A DNA stretch of 64,000 bases, taken from contig JACKBU010000001.1 in assembly GCA_020634395.1 (NCBI GenBank), positions 1 to 64,000 on the forward strand, in the 5' to 3' direction. Of this stretch, positions 17,343-25,471 are shown piece after piece. Positions within the stretch are counted from its first letter, which is position 1; the number at the start of each line of letters is the position of its first letter. Under the pieces are notes generated by a model. The model worked only from the letters and a program-made list of their open reading frames with translations. It ran no database searches and was not told the origin of the DNA. This DNA is from Ardenticatenaceae bacterium. GTDB lineage: Bacteria > Chloroflexota > Anaerolineae > Promineifilales > Promineifilaceae. The position numbers were made by a program, and so were the translations under genes.

Positions 17343-19055
17343 TTACCCGCCGCCAAATGGCCCGCCGCCGTTATCTGCGCCGGGCGGCGGTCCGCTGCCA
17401 AATTGAAAGACTGGCGAGGCGTTGCCTACCACCAGCACGTCGCCTTCTGCCAGGCCATCAATTATCTGGGTATTGTCGCCATCACGCAGACCGATGGTTA
17501 CCTGAACTTCCTCGATCGTCTGGTTGCCGTCGGCATCGGTGGTGAGGCGATTAACGGAATAGAGCCCGCGGCTGCGGTCAACGTTGATCGCCTCATTGGG
17601 GACCAGCAGCACATTCTGGTAATTTTTAGTCTGCATATCGGCATTGGCTGTCATGCCTACGCGAACCGGCAAATCCGTTTCACCCAGGTTCAGATAGACT
17701 TTGTAGCTGACCACGGCCGTATTATCCTGCGTCGCGCTGGGAGCAATGGACACAACGGAGCCATTCAGCACCGTATCGGGCCAGGTCTCCAGGGTGATGC
17801 TGGCCGGCTGCCCCACAGCAATATCGCCAATATCGACTTCGTCCACTGAGAGCACCACTTCCAGGCTGCCCTCATCGACAATCTGCATAAGCACACCGCT
17901 GGCCGTTTCGCCTTCGTTGATATTAACGGCCGTAACCACCCCATCAAACGGGGCTACCAACGTCGCCTCGGCCAGATTACGTTCCGCCCGCTGCAAGCTA
18001 ACGCGCGCCTGCTCCACGGCCACTTCCGCGGCCGTCTGCTGCGCCTCCGATGGACCATCCACCAGCGCGTCCAGGTTAGCCTGAGCCTGCGCCAACGCCG
18101 CCTCTGCGGCCACAACCTGCGCATCCGAAGCGCCTTTCAGCAGCAGGTCATGGTTGGCCTGCGCCGCGTCATACTGGGCGCTGGCCGCTGCCAGACTGGC
18201 CTGAGCAATCGCCACCGCGTCGCTGTCCGGTCCGGCCAGCAAAGCGTCCAACTTTGCCTGGGCAGCGTCGACGTTGGCCTTCGCCGTTGCCAGGTTGAAG
18301 CGCGTTTGCTCTTCGGGATTGCCCAAACCAGGGCAAATGTTGAAGCTCTGGCCATCAGGTGTGTCGATGTCGAAGCACTCCAGGAGCTTGTCGTACAACT
18401 CCTGTGTCGAGTCCCGATTGCCCAACGCCCCAATCAGTTCCGCCTGGGCGGAAGCGATTTCTGCTTCGCTGGCGCCGCTTTGGGCCAACTGCAGCTGCTC
18501 GTTGGCGGCCCAGACATTGGCCTGGGCGGCGCGCACGTTGGCTTCCGAGGCGGCAATGTCTTCTTCGCTGGGACCGGCCTTCAGGTCATCCAGCTGCGCC
18601 TGGGCAGACGTGACACTGGCCTGGGCCGAAGCGAGGGCACTCTGGGTCGGCGGGGCCGTCAGGGCGGCCAGGTTGGCTTCTTGAATGCGCAAAGCTTCCT
18701 GGGCAGACTGGACGGCGCGTTCCAAAACGGCCGTGTCCAGCTTCAACAGCGGATCGCCCGCGGCCACATGGTCACCCACGCTGACGTAAATCTCGGCCAC
18801 CTCGCCCGACGTAGTTAGAGCCAGGCGCGCTTCACGCTGCGCTTCCACCTGCCCGCTGGCCGTGGCGTTGGCCGTCAGGTCGCCAGTGAAAGCAGTCACC
18901 GTATCCCCCGTACTGGCGAGTTGATTTTGCTGCCTGGCTGCCAACTGGTCGCCAAACAACCGGGGAACTACCAGAACGGCCGTCAGCAGCACAACCACCA
19001 CGCCGACGCCTATCCAAATCCATTTTTTGCGATTACTACGTTTTCTTTCGTTCAT
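17343..19055 (-). CDS. Membrane fusion (HlyD/MacA-like) protein 1 of the exporter operon
   Basis: Periplasmic-adaptor-type protein of 570 residues, much longer than MacA of E. coli (about 370). A signal anchor (about 11-31) is followed by a biotinyl-lipoyl half, then a long Ala/Gln-rich coiled coil. The coiled coil is built from repeats of the type AQANVWAANEQLQLAQ, broken by short loops such as LAGPDSDA. The second lipoyl half (VVAPFDGVVTAVNINEGE), beta-barrel and membrane-proximal domains follow. The tail is Gly/Pro-rich. A small Cys-containing insert (ECFDIDTPDG and NICPG) sits in the coiled coil. It is a paralogue of the upstream gene, and the two may form a mixed adaptor. Confidence 0.88.
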   Translation of the reverse strand: MNERKRSNRKKWIWIGVGVVVVLLTAVLVVPRLFGDQLAARQQNQLASTGDTVTAFTGDLTANATASGQVEAQREARLALTTSGEVAEIYVSVGDHVAAGDPLLKLDTAVLERAVQSAQEALRIQEANLAALTAPPTQSALASAQASVTSAQAQLDDLKAGPSEEDIAASEANVRAAQANVWAANEQLQLAQSGASEAEIASAQAELIGALGNRDSTQELYDKLLECFDIDTPDGQSFNICPGLGNPEEQTRFNLATAKANVDAAQAKLDALLAGPDSDAVAIAQASLAAASAQYDAAQANHDLLLKGASDAQVVAAEAALAQAQANLDALVDGPSEAQQTAAEVAVEQARVSLQRAERNLAEATLVAPFDGVVTAVNINEGETASGVLMQIVDEGSLEVVLSVDEVDIGDIAVGQPASITLETWPDTVLNGSVVSIAPSATQDNTAVVSYKVYLNLGETDLPVRVGMTANADMQTKNYQNVLLVPNEAINVDRSRGLYSVNRLTTDADGNQTIEEVQVTIGLRDGDNTQIIDGLAEGDVLVVGNASPVFQFGSGPPPGADNGGGPFGGG

Positions 19056-19080
19056 GTTTTTCTCTGGAAATTGGGAGTTG

Positions 19081-20673
19081 TTAATTCTGCGGTGGGCCGG
19101 AAAACAAGTCCAGGCGCGGCGCGGCGTTGCCCACTACAATTTCGTCGCCGGCATTTAAGCCGCTGGTGACTTCGGTGTTACGGCCGTCGCGCAGCCCAAT
19201 TGTGATGGGGACTTCCTGCGTCTGGCCGTCGGCCAGCAGCAGATTGACGCTGTACTTGCCCGAAGAACGGTCCACGTTAATGGCCTGGTTGGGAACCAGC
19301 AGCACGTCTTTCTTTTCGGCGGTGATCAGATTGGCGTTGGCCGTCATGCCCACACGCACGGGCAAATCCGTATCGCCCAGCTTCACGTGCACCTCGTAAA
19401 TGACGACCGAGCTGCCCGGTTCGGTGGTGGCGCTGGGGGCGATGGCCGTCACTTCGCCGGCAATCTCCTGGTCGGGCCAGGTTTCCAGGGTGAGGCTGGC
19501 CGGCTGGCCAACCTGCAGGCGTCCCACATCGACTTCATCCACTTCCAAGACCACTTCCAGGCTGCCGGTATCCACCATGCGAATCACCGGACCGCTGGCA
19601 AATTCGCCTTCGCTGTAGTTAACGGCCGTTATCACCCCGGCAAATGGCGCTGTCACCGTCATGCCGTCCAACGCCGCCTGCGCATCCGCCAGGTTGATCT
19701 TGGCCTGGGCTACTTCCGCCTCGGCGGCCGTAATCTGCTCTTCGGTTGCGCCGCGCAGCAGGTTGTCCAGGTTGGCCTCGGCCTGCGCCAGCTGCGCCTG
19801 AACAGAAGCTACCTGAGAATCGGTCGGATCGGCTGTCAGTTTATTCAGGTTGGCTTCGGCCGCATCGCGCTGCGCCACCGTGGCTGACAGACCTGCCTGG
19901 ACGCTGCCTAACTGGTTGGGATCCGGGCCGGCTTTTAACTTGTCCAGGGCCGCCTGCGCGGCGGCTACCTGCTCGCGGGCCTGGGCCAGCGCCGTGTTGG
20001 CCGCGATGTCGTCCGAGGCGGGGTTACGCGTGTATTGAATTTCCACGCTGCGCAGATTGGCTTCGGCGGAAGCCAGGTTGGCCTCAGCGGCGGCAATGTC
20101 CGCCGGCTTGATGGCGTTTTGGGCCTGGTCCACCTGGGCCGACGACGACCAGACGTTGGCCTGAGCGGCGGCTAGGTTTGCTTCCTGGGCGGCGATTTCC
20201 TCAGCCGTGGGGCCGTTAAGCAGTTCATCGAGCTGGGCCTGGGCACTGACGACGGCCGTTTCCGCCGCCGCCATCTCTGAAGAGGTCGGCTCGGCCAGCA
20301 AATCGGCCAGATTGGCCTCTTGAAGGCGTAAATTTTGCTCGGCTACGGCCAGGTTGAGGCCCATATCCGCCGCATCTAGCTGCATCAGCACGTCGCCGGC
20401 CTGCACCATGTCGCCTTCGCGCACCAGCACCTGCTGCACGCGGCCCGGCGCATCGACCGACAGCGCCGCTTCGCGCGCCGGGGTTACTGCGCCGCTGGCC
20501 GTGGCGCTGGCGGAAAGATCGCCGATGAAGGCGGTGACGGTTTCGGTGTCTGTGGTGGTGGCGTTGGCCTGATTGGCCCGGCCGCGCAGCACCAGAAAAC
20601 CGGCAACGGCCGCCAGGACCACGACGATGCCGATGATCCAGTAGAGGCGTTTCCGTTTCTTGTTGTTCTCCAT
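19081..20673 (-). CDS. Membrane fusion (HlyD/MacA-like) protein 2 of the exporter operon
   Basis: First gene of the exporter operon; 530 residues with the same architecture as the next gene. It has a signal anchor (about 11-29), a lipoyl half (VLVREGDMVQAGDVLMQLDA), extended coiled-coil repeats (AQAQLDELLNGPTAEEIA and similar), a second lipoyl half (VTAPFAGVITAVNYSEGE), and barrel and membrane-proximal parts. The paralogues match closely in the second half (VDEVDVGRLQVGQPASLTLETWPD against VDEVDIGDIAVGQ). That points to a tandem duplication with divergence mainly in the coiled coil. Confidence 0.88.
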   Translation of the reverse strand: MENNKKRKRLYWIIGIVVVLAAVAGFLVLRGRANQANATTTDTETVTAFIGDLSASATASGAVTPAREAALSVDAPGRVQQVLVREGDMVQAGDVLMQLDAADMGLNLAVAEQNLRLQEANLADLLAEPTSSEMAAAETAVVSAQAQLDELLNGPTAEEIAAQEANLAAAQANVWSSSAQVDQAQNAIKPADIAAAEANLASAEANLRSVEIQYTRNPASDDIAANTALAQAREQVAAAQAALDKLKAGPDPNQLGSVQAGLSATVAQRDAAEANLNKLTADPTDSQVASVQAQLAQAEANLDNLLRGATEEQITAAEAEVAQAKINLADAQAALDGMTVTAPFAGVITAVNYSEGEFASGPVIRMVDTGSLEVVLEVDEVDVGRLQVGQPASLTLETWPDQEIAGEVTAIAPSATTEPGSSVVIYEVHVKLGDTDLPVRVGMTANANLITAEKKDVLLVPNQAINVDRSSGKYSVNLLLADGQTQEVPITIGLRDGRNTEVTSGLNAGDEIVVGNAAPRLDLFSGPPQN

Positions 20674-20693
20674 GCAATGACTCCTATCTCACA

Positions 20694-20731
20694 AGAACGA
20701 CGTCCCTTTGCAGGGACGCCGTTCCGATTTT
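20694..20731. other. Hairpin ahead of the exporter operon
   Basis: GAACGACGTCCC and GGGACGCCGTTC form a 12-bp stem with one mismatch around TTTGCA. It sits between the GT2 gene and the first fusion-protein gene. On the plus strand a short T-run follows; on the minus strand it does not. It may be a terminator or an untranslated-region structure. Confidence 0.5.
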
Positions 20732-20795
20732 TACCAATATTTGATTGTATTTTAGCGAACGAATCTGCAAAAGTTGTGCAGAAACGGTGTAAGTT

Positions 20796-21773
20796 CTATG
20801 CACTATCCCTGGCGGGCGGCCCGTCGGTCGGCGGGGTGTCGAAGCCCCACTGCTGCTGCACCAGGTATAACGGCCGTCCCTTCACCTCGTCGTAGATGCG
20901 CCCCAGATATTCGCCGATAATGCCCAGGCTGATGAGCTGCACGCCGCCCAGGAACAGCACGGCCACCAGCGTCGTTGCCTGCCCGACCAGGGGATCGTGG
21001 GGGCCAAACAGGCGCAGCAGCACCACCGTAAAAATCGCCAGGCCGGCCAATCCGGCAATGATAAAGCCTAAAAAGGTAGCCAGCTGCAGGGGCACGTAAG
21101 AGAAGCTGGTGATGGCATTCATGGCGAATTTGACCATGCGCCGCACCGAGCTGTATTTGGCTTCGCCGGCGTAACGCGGGGCACGTTTGAAGTGGACGCC
21201 GGTCTGGCGGAAGCCCACCCAGGGGACCATGCCGCGCAAAAAGCGGTTGCGCTCGTGCATGCGGCCCAGGGCATCCACCACGCGGCGATCCATCAGCCGG
21301 AAGTCGCCGGTGTCCAGGGGGATGTTGACGCTGGTGATGCGGTGGATGAGGCGGTAGAACAGCTTGGCGGTGGCCAGTTTGAACCAGGTTTCGCCTTCGC
21401 GCTCGCTGCGCACGCCGTAAACCACGTCATAGCCCTCGCGCCATTTGGCGATCATCTCGGGGATGACTTCCGGGGGGTCTTGCAGATCGGCGTCGGTGAG
21501 GATGACGGCCTGCCCCTGGGCGTAGTCCATGCCGGCCGTGACGGCCTCTTGAAAGCCAAAGTTGCGGGAAAAGCTGAGGCCTTTGACACGGCCGTCTCTT
21601 TGATTCAGCTCGGCAATAATCGCCGCCGAACGATCCCGGCTGCCATCATCCACCAGAACCAGCTCCCACGGTTCGCCCACCCCTTCCATGACCTCGTGGA
21701 TGCGCTCGTAGAGGGCGGGCAGGACGGGTTCTTCGTTATAAACCGGGGCTATGACGGAAAAAGTCGGTTTCAT
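20796..21773 (-). CDS. GT2 family glycosyltransferase, polyprenyl-phosphate sugar synthase (GtrB/DPM1-like)
   Basis: Likely transfers a sugar from a nucleotide donor to undecaprenyl phosphate on the cytoplasmic side. The GT-A domain shows [18 protein letters not shown] and the metal-binding [10 protein letters not shown], with RLMDRR later. Two C-terminal membrane helices at about 232-256 and 268-290 are typical of the bactoprenol class. At 325 residues it is the usual size. Such lipid-linked sugars are the donors used by GT39-like enzymes, two of which are in this window (3.7 and 29.1 kb), so a shared pathway is plausible but inferred. Confidence 0.92.
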   Translation of the reverse strand: MKPTFSVIAPVYNEEPVLPALYERIHEVMEGVGEPWELVLVDDGSRDRSAAIIAELNQRDGRVKGLSFSRNFGFQEAVTAGMDYAQGQAVILTDADLQDPPEVIPEMIAKWREGYDVVYGVRSEREGETWFKLATAKLFYRLIHRITSVNIPLDTGDFRLMDRRVVDALGRMHERNRFLRGMVPWVGFRQTGVHFKRAPRYAGEAKYSSVRRMVKFAMNAITSFSYVPLQLATFLGFIIAGLAGLAIFTVVLLRLFGPHDPLVGQATTLVAVLFLGGVQLISLGIIGEYLGRIYDEVKGRPLYLVQQQWGFDTPPTDGPPARDSA

Positions 21774-21961
21774 ACTATCTCATCGCTCCATGTTTAAGGC
21801 TCCCCCGACTGTCAGCCGGGCAGCCGGACATTTGTTTATACACCACGGACCAGAAGATACCCTAATGGGCAGGCAGAGGCAATGCTGGCCGAAGGGCAAA
21901 AATGGCCGGTAGAAGCCGGTGGGTTGGCACAACAATGCCCCGGTAGAACGTGACAGCCCAC

Positions 21962-22321
21962 TTTGTGGCGCCACAAACGGCCTTGGAGAACTCTCCAACT
22001 GCGTTTGTGGAGCCGCAAACAGCTGTGGAAAGTTCTCTAACTACATTTGTGGAGCTGCAAAGGGATTTAGAGAATTCTCTAACCAGGTTTGTAGATCCGC
22101 AAAGGGAGTTGGAGAGTTCTCCAAACAGGTTTGTGGAGCCACAAATAAGTTTGGAGAGTTTTCTGGGTATGTTTGTAGAGCCGCAAACGGCTTTGGAAAG
22201 TTCTCTAACTACGTTTGTGGAGACGCAAAGGGACTTGGAGAGCTTTCTAACCGGGTTTGTGGAGCCACAAATTAGCTTAGAGAGTTCTCTGGGTACGTTT
22301 GTGGAGCCGCAAACGGCCGTT
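21962..22321. repeat. Tandem array of 42-bp units (eight full plus a partial copy)
   Basis: Units start at 21962 and every 42 bases to 22298. Each unit holds two near-palindromes: TTTGTGGAGCCGCAAA (with variants) and TTGGAGAGTTCTCCAA (with variants). A variable 4-6 base linker joins them. The last partial copy runs into an ACGGCCGT palindrome. There is no spacer diversity as in CRISPR. The minus strand stays open through the array with 14-residue periodicity (STN-x3-ELSK-x3-CG), and at least one plus frame is also open, so coding is doubtful. The rest of the gap (21774-21961) shows nothing further. Confidence 0.93.
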
Positions 22322-22348
22322 AGCAACCGGCCCGTGCGGCTTGGGGAG

Positions 22349-23131
22349 CTAGATTTTTACGGCCGCCAGCAGGCCAACATGATCGGAGGGGTAGAGAGTG
22401 GGGTCTTCGTCGGCGGGTTTGTGGCAGAAGAGGGAAACGGCCGTTACTTGCACAGCCGGCGACACGAAGATGTAATCCAGACAGGCCGCCTGGGAATACT
22501 CCTCAGCGTCGGCGGGGGTGAACGGCCGTAACGCCGTGGGAAACGTAGCCAGCGGTTCGTGACCGTGCTGCACAGCATACGCCGAGCGAAAACCCTGCTT
22601 CATACGCTCGACGGCCAAGCCATGCGGCGTTTCGTTAAAATCGCCGGCCACAATCTGGTGCGGAACGTGCCGCCGGTCACGCAGCCAGCTCAGCAGCCGC
22701 ATTACCTGCTCCACCCGCGCCTCTTTTTCGTAGGCCACGTGGTGCAAATGGGTGGAGACAAAATCCAGCGACTGGCGGTTGGGCAGTTCCACGTTGGCGC
22801 GCAGCGCCACGCGGCCGCCGTAACCCAGGGCGACCCAATCGTGATAGCGCACCGGCAGCCGGGTTAGAATGCCAATGCCTTCATAGTAGCCTTTGACGAG
22901 GTGGTGTTTGCGGCGCTGGATGAGGGTGTACGGCCGTTTGGTGGAACCGGTGAGGCGCATGTTGACCTGGTTGCGCAGCCAGAAACCCTGGCGAATGGGC
23001 AGCGAAATCTCTTGCAGGCTGATGAGGTCCGGGGCGGCATCGACAATCTGGTTGACGAGCAAGTGCCGTCGTTCCCGCCAGCGGTCGGCGCGGTTCCGCA
23101 GGTTGATGGTGGCAACGCGTACAGCCGGCAT
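22349..23131 (-). CDS. Endonuclease/exonuclease/phosphatase family protein
   Basis: A 260-residue metal-dependent phosphoesterase of the DNase I/EEP fold. Core motifs in order: VATINLRN, ISLQEI (metal-binding Glu), FVSTHLHH, VAGDFNETP (catalytic Asp and Asn) and YPSDHVGLLA (catalytic His). The longest frame reaches 23356, but the start at 23131 (MPAVRVATINLRN) is the family N-terminus. It lies two bases after the stop of the upstream hydrolase gene, so the pair is an operon. No signal peptide is seen. Whether the substrate is DNA, RNA or a phospholipid head group cannot be told. Confidence 0.88.
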   Translation of the reverse strand: MPAVRVATINLRNRADRWRERRHLLVNQIVDAAPDLISLQEISLPIRQGFWLRNQVNMRLTGSTKRPYTLIQRRKHHLVKGYYEGIGILTRLPVRYHDWVALGYGGRVALRANVELPNRQSLDFVSTHLHHVAYEKEARVEQVMRLLSWLRDRRHVPHQIVAGDFNETPHGLAVERMKQGFRSAYAVQHGHEPLATFPTALRPFTPADAEEYSQAACLDYIFVSPAVQVTAVSLFCHKPADEDPTLYPSDHVGLLAAVKI

Positions 23132-23133
23132 GA

Positions 23134-24642
23134 TCAGGTCAGGTCGATGGTGGTGGGGCCGACGGGCACGGCCGTTTGCAAATTTAAGCTGCCGTCGCGG
23201 ATGATCAGGGTAAACGAGACGTCGGTGTTCACCGTCACCTGGGTCTGGTCGCCTAAAATTTCCAGCGTGCCGTCCTGGCCCAGCGGGTAATTGCGCACGC
23301 CATAGATGCCCTCTGTCTCCAGGCGGCGGTCCCAGGTTACCCGGCGCAGCGGCCAATCCACCTGCAAGCCAATGACGTCCTCCAGCAAGATGGCGATAGG
23401 CGACAGGCCCGTCCAGCCGACAAAATCCGGCTTGGAGGGTTCGCCAGGACCGGCCGATTCGGGAGCGTAGTTTTCCCAGAAGGTGTCGGTGTGCTGGTAA
23501 ACATCCCAGACGTTGGCCAGATGGTTGAGGGCAATGGTATGGGCCAGGGCATCCTGCCCAATGTTGCGCAGGCCGCGCAGCACCATGTAGTTGGTGGGCG
23601 GCCAGACGCCGCCGCGCCAGTAATTGCCGGTTCCGGCATTGTAGCCTTCGCTGTCCGCCGATTGGCTGGGGATGCGGTGGGCGACTTTAAAGGCCCAGCT
23701 TTCGCGCAATTGTTGCACAAATGGCCCCAGGCGCGCCTCGGGGATGGCGCCTTTATCCAACAAGGCCCAATAGGCGCCGATGCTTTTCACCTGGCTGTAA
23801 CGGCCGTTGGGATCAATGTCCAGGTAAAAATTCACCTCATCGTTCCACATCTTATCGTTCACCTGGCGAATCAGGTTCTCGCGCTCGTTAGAAAGATCCT
23901 GCACGATGTCCGGTTCTTCCAGCAAAGCGGCAATTTGCTCCAGCACGCGGCAGTTCAAAATTGCCTGGAAGTTGGCATCAATCCAGGACCAGTGGCGGTG
24001 ATAGAGGCGGCTGTCGGGCACACGGGGCTGGTTGTCCATGCCGCTGCTCAGGCCGGTGGCCCAGTAGAGGCCGCCGGGCCAGGTGCGGTGCGCGCGGCAC
24101 CAATAATGGTAAGCCAGCAGCGGCCAGAACACCTGGGAGAAACGGCCGTCATCGCCGGTGGTGCGGAAATAGCGCCATTCCGTCCAGGCCATCACGTTGG
24201 GGCCTGTGCCGTTGGGATCAAAGGGATAGAAGAAGTCCTGCCCGGTGGCAATGTCGATTTCGCGGCATATGTAACCGTCATTGTGCTGCTTGGCGTAGAA
24301 GTTGTCCATGCTGCCCATGAAGTCGAAGGCACGACGGCCGTACCAGCCAAACTGCACCATAAAGCAAGTATCCCACATAAACAGATGGTTGTTAAAGGCC
24401 GGATCTATGAAGTTAGCCACCAAACCGCTGCCGGCCTTGGGGCGGTGCAGGTTCAACCAGGCCATTTCCCAGGCGCGCCAGTACATCTCTATCCAGCCGC
24501 TGTGTTCCGGCAGCACGGGCACGGGCAGGCGCGACCGGGCCTCACTAAAGGCGGAGATGGGGGCTAATTGATAGGTGCGCTGGCGAAAGGGATTTTTTTC
24601 CACCAGGGGATCAGGCGGAACAGTATAGGTTGGATACAGCAT
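23134..24642 (-). CDS. Glycoside hydrolase, MGH1/GH63-like (alpha/alpha)6 barrel
   Basis: A 502-residue soluble enzyme resembling mannosylglycerate hydrolase, trehalase and GH63 C-terminal domains. Recognisable parts are FMWDTCFMVQFGWYG, where the general acid Asp is expected, YICREIDI, GLSSGMDNQPRV, and NYWRGGVWPPTNYMVLRGL. The end FWENYAPESAGPGEPSKPDFVGWTGL should hold the base Glu. This follows the pattern of GH63 and GH37 enzymes that hydrolyse alpha-linked disaccharides or glucosylglycerate. No signal peptide, so the substrate is probably cytoplasmic, perhaps a compatible solute. It is paired with the downstream nuclease-fold gene. Confidence 0.82.
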   Translation of the reverse strand: MLYPTYTVPPDPLVEKNPFRQRTYQLAPISAFSEARSRLPVPVLPEHSGWIEMYWRAWEMAWLNLHRPKAGSGLVANFIDPAFNNHLFMWDTCFMVQFGWYGRRAFDFMGSMDNFYAKQHNDGYICREIDIATGQDFFYPFDPNGTGPNVMAWTEWRYFRTTGDDGRFSQVFWPLLAYHYWCRAHRTWPGGLYWATGLSSGMDNQPRVPDSRLYHRHWSWIDANFQAILNCRVLEQIAALLEEPDIVQDLSNERENLIRQVNDKMWNDEVNFYLDIDPNGRYSQVKSIGAYWALLDKGAIPEARLGPFVQQLRESWAFKVAHRIPSQSADSEGYNAGTGNYWRGGVWPPTNYMVLRGLRNIGQDALAHTIALNHLANVWDVYQHTDTFWENYAPESAGPGEPSKPDFVGWTGLSPIAILLEDVIGLQVDWPLRRVTWDRRLETEGIYGVRNYPLGQDGTLEILGDQTQVTVNTDVSFTLIIRDGSLNLQTAVPVGPTTIDLT

Positions 24643-24683
24643 GATTGATACTACTCCAAAGATGGTGGTTCAGGGGACGGCCG

Positions 24684-25415
24684 TTAACGGGGTGAATCTG
24701 CCCACAGTTCGGCCGTGCCGGTCAGGCGGATGCTGTCCTCGTTTAGACTGGTTACGCGCAAGTTGTAAGCCAGATAGACGTTTTCGCGCACGCGGCCGGT
24801 CCAGACAAAGGAATCGCCTAAAGCCAGATAAGGATAACCCGACATCCCGGAAAAACGGGCCAGTTTGGTGGTCTGCCCGCCCTGGCCGCGTTCTTCGATG
24901 CCCTGGAAAACGGCCGTTGTGCCCGGCACCTGATACCCAACCGGCACGGAATAATCGGCCACAATGTTGCTGTAATGATACCGTCCGCTGCTGTCCGGCA
25001 CGCCCAGTTCCTCTACTGGATCGGGATTGAGCACGATCAGTTCCACCGTACCGGCCACCGGCAAACTGCCAAAGAGGGACGTGGTAAGGCGCAAGTTAAA
25101 ATTGGCAAATACGCCGGGCGCCAGCACGCCGCTCCAAAAGAAGGAATCGCCAGCCCGTTTCAGGGCGTGCTGCCCGTTAATACTAACTTCAAAAGCGTCA
25201 CCCTGCCGGTCGATAAACTGCAGACCGGTTCCCGGCACCACATCACCGGGGGCCATGTTGTAGCCATACGCGGGAATAGTCAGTATCAAGGTGTCGCCCA
25301 TCGGTGTGGGCGTCGAGGGTGGGGCAGAGGGACCGGTTCCCGGGACGGCGCAGGCCAATGACGCCAGCGCCAGAAGAAGGATAAAACCAGCTATCGCCCA
25401 CAAGTGTCGTTTCAT
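24684..25415 (-). CDS. Lipoprotein with two repeated beta-rich halves, function unknown
   Basis: Starts at MKRHLWAIAG (25415) with a lipobox LASLAC, so it should be lipidated and exported. The mature part contains an internal duplication. GDSFFWSGVLAPGVFANFNL with VAGTVELIV in the first half matches GDSFVWTGRVRENVYLAYNL with LTGTAELWA in the second. Each repeat is about 95 residues. The family was not recognised. A Pro/Thr linker follows the lipobox. It lies 56 bases upstream of the ATG-proximal side of the peptidyl-prolyl isomerase gene's end, on the same strand, and may be co-transcribed with it. Confidence 0.75.
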   Translation of the reverse strand: MKRHLWAIAGFILLLALASLACAVPGTGPSAPPSTPTPMGDTLILTIPAYGYNMAPGDVVPGTGLQFIDRQGDAFEVSINGQHALKRAGDSFFWSGVLAPGVFANFNLRLTTSLFGSLPVAGTVELIVLNPDPVEELGVPDSSGRYHYSNIVADYSVPVGYQVPGTTAVFQGIEERGQGGQTTKLARFSGMSGYPYLALGDSFVWTGRVRENVYLAYNLRVTSLNEDSIRLTGTAELWADSPR

Positions 25416-25471
25416 AGGGCCTGATTGGTTGCTCTTTTGCACAGGAGCAGCGCGGTGATGGGTAACGGCCG

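Noticed and set aside
21962..22321. CRISPR array
   Set aside because: Units are contiguous with only 4-6 variable bases between palindromes; there are no unique spacers and no cas genes.
21862..22326. Minus-strand frame with 14-residue repeats across the first 42-bp array
   Set aside because: A period of 42 keeps several frames open on both strands, there is no convincing ribosome-binding site, and unit variation does not favour silent changes.
23491..24567. Long plus-strand frame of 358 codons opposite the glycoside hydrolase
   Set aside because: A shadow of the G+C-rich gene on the other strand; no recognisable motifs and no ribosome-binding site. The same holds for the frames at 32978-34054 (plus), 2124-3179 (minus) and 5086-5991 (minus).
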